Below, piece by piece: positions 62,501-64,000 of a stretch of 64,000 bases of DNA (within the stretch, counting starts at the first letter, position 1; the number at the start of each line of letters is the position of its first letter). The notes under the pieces are model-generated. The model was not told the DNA's origin. It saw only the letters and a program-made list of their open reading frames with translations, and did no database searches. The position numbers were made by a program, and so were the translations under genes. The stretch is from Hippophae tibetana (lineage: Eukaryota; Streptophyta; Magnoliopsida; Rosales; Elaeagnaceae). The stretch is taken from positions 5,045,001 through 5,109,000 of the forward strand of contig CM072809.1 of assembly GCA_037013495.1 (NCBI GenBank), written 5' to 3'.

Positions 62501-63582
62501 AAATATAGGTGAGGTTGTTAGTAATGAAAATAGGGTTATGATCTTGCTAAACTCACTTCCTGAGACTTTTGATGCCATAAGAGCAAATACGGAGTATGGA
62601 AGAGAAAATCTAACTCTTGGGGTTGTAGTATTTGCATTAAGATCAAAAGAATTGGACATGAAATCCTTAAACAAAACTATGTTCAATAGCAATAGCAGTG
62701 ATGCCCTCTCTTTGCATGGTAAAACTTAGAAAGTACAATCAAAATAAAGGGTCTCAGTGTCAAGGTGGAGAGTTTGTGGTATAGCACATGAGATAACTTG
62801 TGTAAGAACCAATAGGAAGGCTTTGTAGTGTAAGGTGTTTCACATTGTATAATTAAAGGTAGTTACAATCCTCTCTAAATAGTGTGACTAGACTCTTGCT
62901 TTGAGGACTATAAATTTGTTACAATTAGTTACAAAGCCTAAGAGATCTTGTGAGGTGAGAATATAGGACGATCATCTTCAAGCAAGAGTGAGAGTTCCTA
63001 TGTGTGTGATCAAAGGAGATGTTAGAACTGAATTCAATCAATTTGTATAGCTACTAGTCTTTACATTGTAATCAAGGCATTAAAATTGGAGCATTAATAC
63101 AAGGAATTGTTTTCTGGTTTATGCATGTGAATTGTTCTAGTGTTTATTGAGTCTTGGTGGAGTGAAGACCATTGAGCCTTGCATGATCTTTCACTGCATA
63201 CATTAGTTGCAATAGTAGAGTTTTCTTAACAAATACCTTATAAACAGGACCAAAACCCCCTTCTCCAATTTTATTGTTGATGTCAAAGTTGTTTGTTGCA
63301 GCTTTAATTTGCCTCAAGGTAAACTTACCAGTTTTCAGGTCCAAACCCTTTAACTCTGCATAAGAGGCAATTTATAAATAAAAGTTGTTTTAGCAGAAAG
63401 AGAAAATAAAATCAGTATAGATAATTATTTACCTTGTTCCAAAGTATTTTTCTTTTTCAGACAGCATTTCCACCAAAGAATTACAATAACCAATAATATA
63501 ACAAGAAGTGAACCAATCACAACTGCAACCACTACAGCTACGGATATGTTGTTACCACTTTCTGCTGATGGGGGTATAAAAT
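56592..63582 (-). CDS. LRR-VIII-2 receptor-like kinase, C-terminal exons (partial)
   Basis: Exons seen: 63433-63582 (transmembrane span, [20 protein letters not shown] then WWKCC), 63237-63355, 57894-58104, 57560-57797, 57190-57337 and 56592-56984, all in frame. The kinase has [38 protein letters not shown] and [20 protein letters not shown], so ATP-binding, catalytic and metal-binding residues are intact. The C-terminal tail is Ser-rich. The ectodomain (LRR and malectin) lies beyond the window. It belongs to the plasma-membrane family that includes LIK1 and At1g53430. The intron 58105-63236 has grown to 5.1 kb through nested retroelements, the first starting 5 bp inside the donor site. Splicing could still give a working kinase. 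Confidence 0.9.
58218..58671 (+). repeat. 5' LTR of the intronic Copia host element
   Basis: Carries a TATA-like TATAAATA at 58317-58324 where the 3' copy has TCTAAATA, so only this LTR keeps the box. Ends TTTTCTTAACA at 58671. The first three bases could be flank rather than LTR. Confidence 0.8.
59256..59543 (-). pseudogene. Truncated Copia integrase
   Basis: [17 protein letters not shown] (end of the zinc region) and [20 protein letters not shown] (first catalytic Asp) lead into [20 protein letters not shown]. The frame then runs into LTR sequence at 59275 (GFGSPV). The second Asp and the Glu are missing. Confidence 0.8.
59672..60184 (-). pseudogene. Copia zinc knuckle and protease
   Basis: [19 protein letters not shown] is the end of a CCHC knuckle and [13 protein letters not shown] is an intact aspartic protease site. 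[20 protein letters not shown] follows in the 59923-59672 frame. A stop near 59965 separates the two parts. Confidence 0.82.
60343..60882 (-). pseudogene. Copia gag, family 1
   Basis: Open for 179 residues from [20 protein letters not shown], followed by [40 protein letters not shown] and [18 protein letters not shown]. The frame is intact to 60343, then shifts before the knuckle. The start at 60882 lies 36 bp after the primer site. Confidence 0.85.
60933..61647 (-). repeat. 5' LTR, family 1, full length
   Basis: Minus-strand ends TGTTGGGTTTTCCTCTTG and GATTCTCCTAACA, adjoining the primer site through AAG. 715 bp, directly comparable with 6277-6981. Confidence 0.9.
61664..62230 (-). mobile_element. 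Tandem TRIM array (three LTRs, two internal regions)
   Basis: LTRs of 119-127 bp at 61664-61782, 61883-62009 and 62111-62230 (minus strand: TGTTAAGTTT...CCTAGGTTTCTAACT, with GTCCCACATCGGCTAGGAAC inside). They are separated by internal regions of ~100 bp, each ending at a primer site (rc of GCTCTGATACCA at 61871-61882; decayed at 62099-62110) and starting with a purine tract (rc of GCCCCCTA or TCCCCCTCC). No coding capacity. Possible target duplication TCCAG/TCCAA (61659-61663 and 62231-62235). Size and layout fit terminal-repeat retrotransposons in miniature. Confidence 0.88.
62774..63231 (+). repeat. 3' LTR of the intronic Copia host element
   Basis: Matches 58218-58671 over its full length with scattered changes. 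It ends TTTTCTTAACA at 63231, immediately next to AATAC and the kinase splice donor. Confidence 0.8.
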
Positions 63583-64000
63583 CTGCAAGAAGGAAGAGTG
63601 TAAAGCCACTAGTTGTGAATGTGTTAAAATGTAATAGTTCCAGCAGCTAAATGATGCTTGAAGTAACAAGATATCAAACCTTTAGTAAGATTCTACCACG
63701 ATCAGACAATATAAAGATCCATGTCATTGTTGACAAATATTGTATTTCTCTGATAATTATCATGTATATTTCATATCATTTCTGTTCTATTTCTATACAA
63801 GTGTCTAGGTCTATGTATACAAGGAAAACAAAAACGAAAACTAAAACTAACCCTAGTTACTGCACATTCATGTTTTACGGCTCCATTAATATTATTGTCT
63901 GTCATTCTTTACTCCACTAAACATTGGTGTCTGCCACTGTTGCAGCATGCACCACAACACACACCAACAATTGTGATATTTTTTTTCCATAAACAGATCA
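63583..64000. other. Intron sequence of the receptor kinase
   Basis: Upstream (minus strand) of the transmembrane exon acceptor. No further exon could be recognised before the window edge, so the ectodomain exons lie beyond 64000. Confidence 0.5.

Larger units (their letters stand above)
58767..62729 (+). pseudogene. Copia gag split by two insertions
   Basis: Starts [20 protein letters not shown] at 58767 and reads to ...VSIVLDETP at 58886. After the two insertions it resumes near 62240 with [20 protein letters not shown] and continues to 62729 ([23 protein letters not shown]...[16 protein letters not shown]). Removing the insertions brings the halves close together (about 25 residues of decayed linker). 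Protease and later domains are absent: the frame runs straight into the purine tract. Confidence 0.82.
58218..63231 (+). mobile_element. Copia element in a kinase intron, host of two further insertions
   Basis: 5' LTR 58218-58671 and 3' LTR about 62774-63231 share TGTGG...CACATGAGATAACTTG and end TTTTCTTAACA. A primer-like site (TTTGGTAACAGAAC, 58674-58687) and a purine tract (GGTGGAGAG, just before 62774) fix the + orientation, antisense to the kinase. Flanks AATAT (58213-58217) and AATAC (63232-63236) may be a target duplication with one change. The interior is gag only, split by the elements at 58887-61647 and 61664-62230. Protease and pol are deleted. Confidence 0.82.

Overview
The window is nuclear DNA of a flowering plant, most likely a eudicot. 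Genes have many short GT-AG introns in AT-rich sequence, the encoded proteins are plant-specific (B-box factor, phytyl-phosphate kinase, plastid ribosomal protein L13, trichome-birefringence-like proteins, LRR receptor kinase), plant Ty1/Copia elements with tRNA-Met-type primer sites are abundant, and degenerate TTTAGGG telomere-type repeats occur. I cannot name the species.

Left third (1-23 kb), heavily rearranged: a decayed Copia copy (336-2735); LRR exons of a receptor kinase (4015-6194, + strand) broken by a Copia 5' fragment (4500-5896); a composite Copia structure (6277-16040, - strand) whose two ends carry different LTR families, with a second nearly complete Copia (9818-15288) inserted in its gag; exons 2-3 of a BBX22-like gene without exon 1 (16244-18899); and a decayed hAT element (19903-22850). 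The simplest reading is that two retrotransposons, one in the receptor-kinase gene and one in BBX22 intron 1, recombined, deleting what lay between and abutting two truncated genes.

Middle (23-45 kb): a five-exon VTE6/DUF92 gene (29747-23419, - strand) with a Copia derivative in one intron; two copies of a terminal-inverted-repeat element filled with telomere-like sequence (30843-31685 and 38720-40050); the plastid RPL13 gene (32245-35016, + strand); and the first two of three tandem TBL genes (37069-35339 and 45159-41973, - strand). From memory, BBX22, VTE6 and RPL13 are near neighbours on Arabidopsis chromosome 1 (At1g78600, At1g78620, At1g78630), so the gene backbone looks syntenic.

Right third (45-64 kb): a gag-only Copia derivative (46245-48283), the third TBL gene (54210-48950), and the transmembrane and kinase exons of an LRR-VIII-2 receptor kinase (63582-56592, - strand, continuing past the window edge). 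One kinase intron holds a 5 kb nested stack: a Copia element (58218-63231) whose gag is interrupted by a Copia deletion derivative (58887-61647, target duplication ACCCC) and by a tandem TRIM array (61664-62230).

The host genes cover light signalling, tocopherol/phytol salvage, plastid translation, cell-wall polysaccharide acetylation and receptor signalling; they are neighbours, not a pathway. The most unusual observations are the retroelement-linked joining of two broken genes, an antisense piece of a GNOM/GBF1-type ARF-GEF gene inside a Copia leader, the tandem TRIM array, a retroelement inserted 5 bp inside a splice donor, and the telomere-repeat-filled inverted-repeat element.
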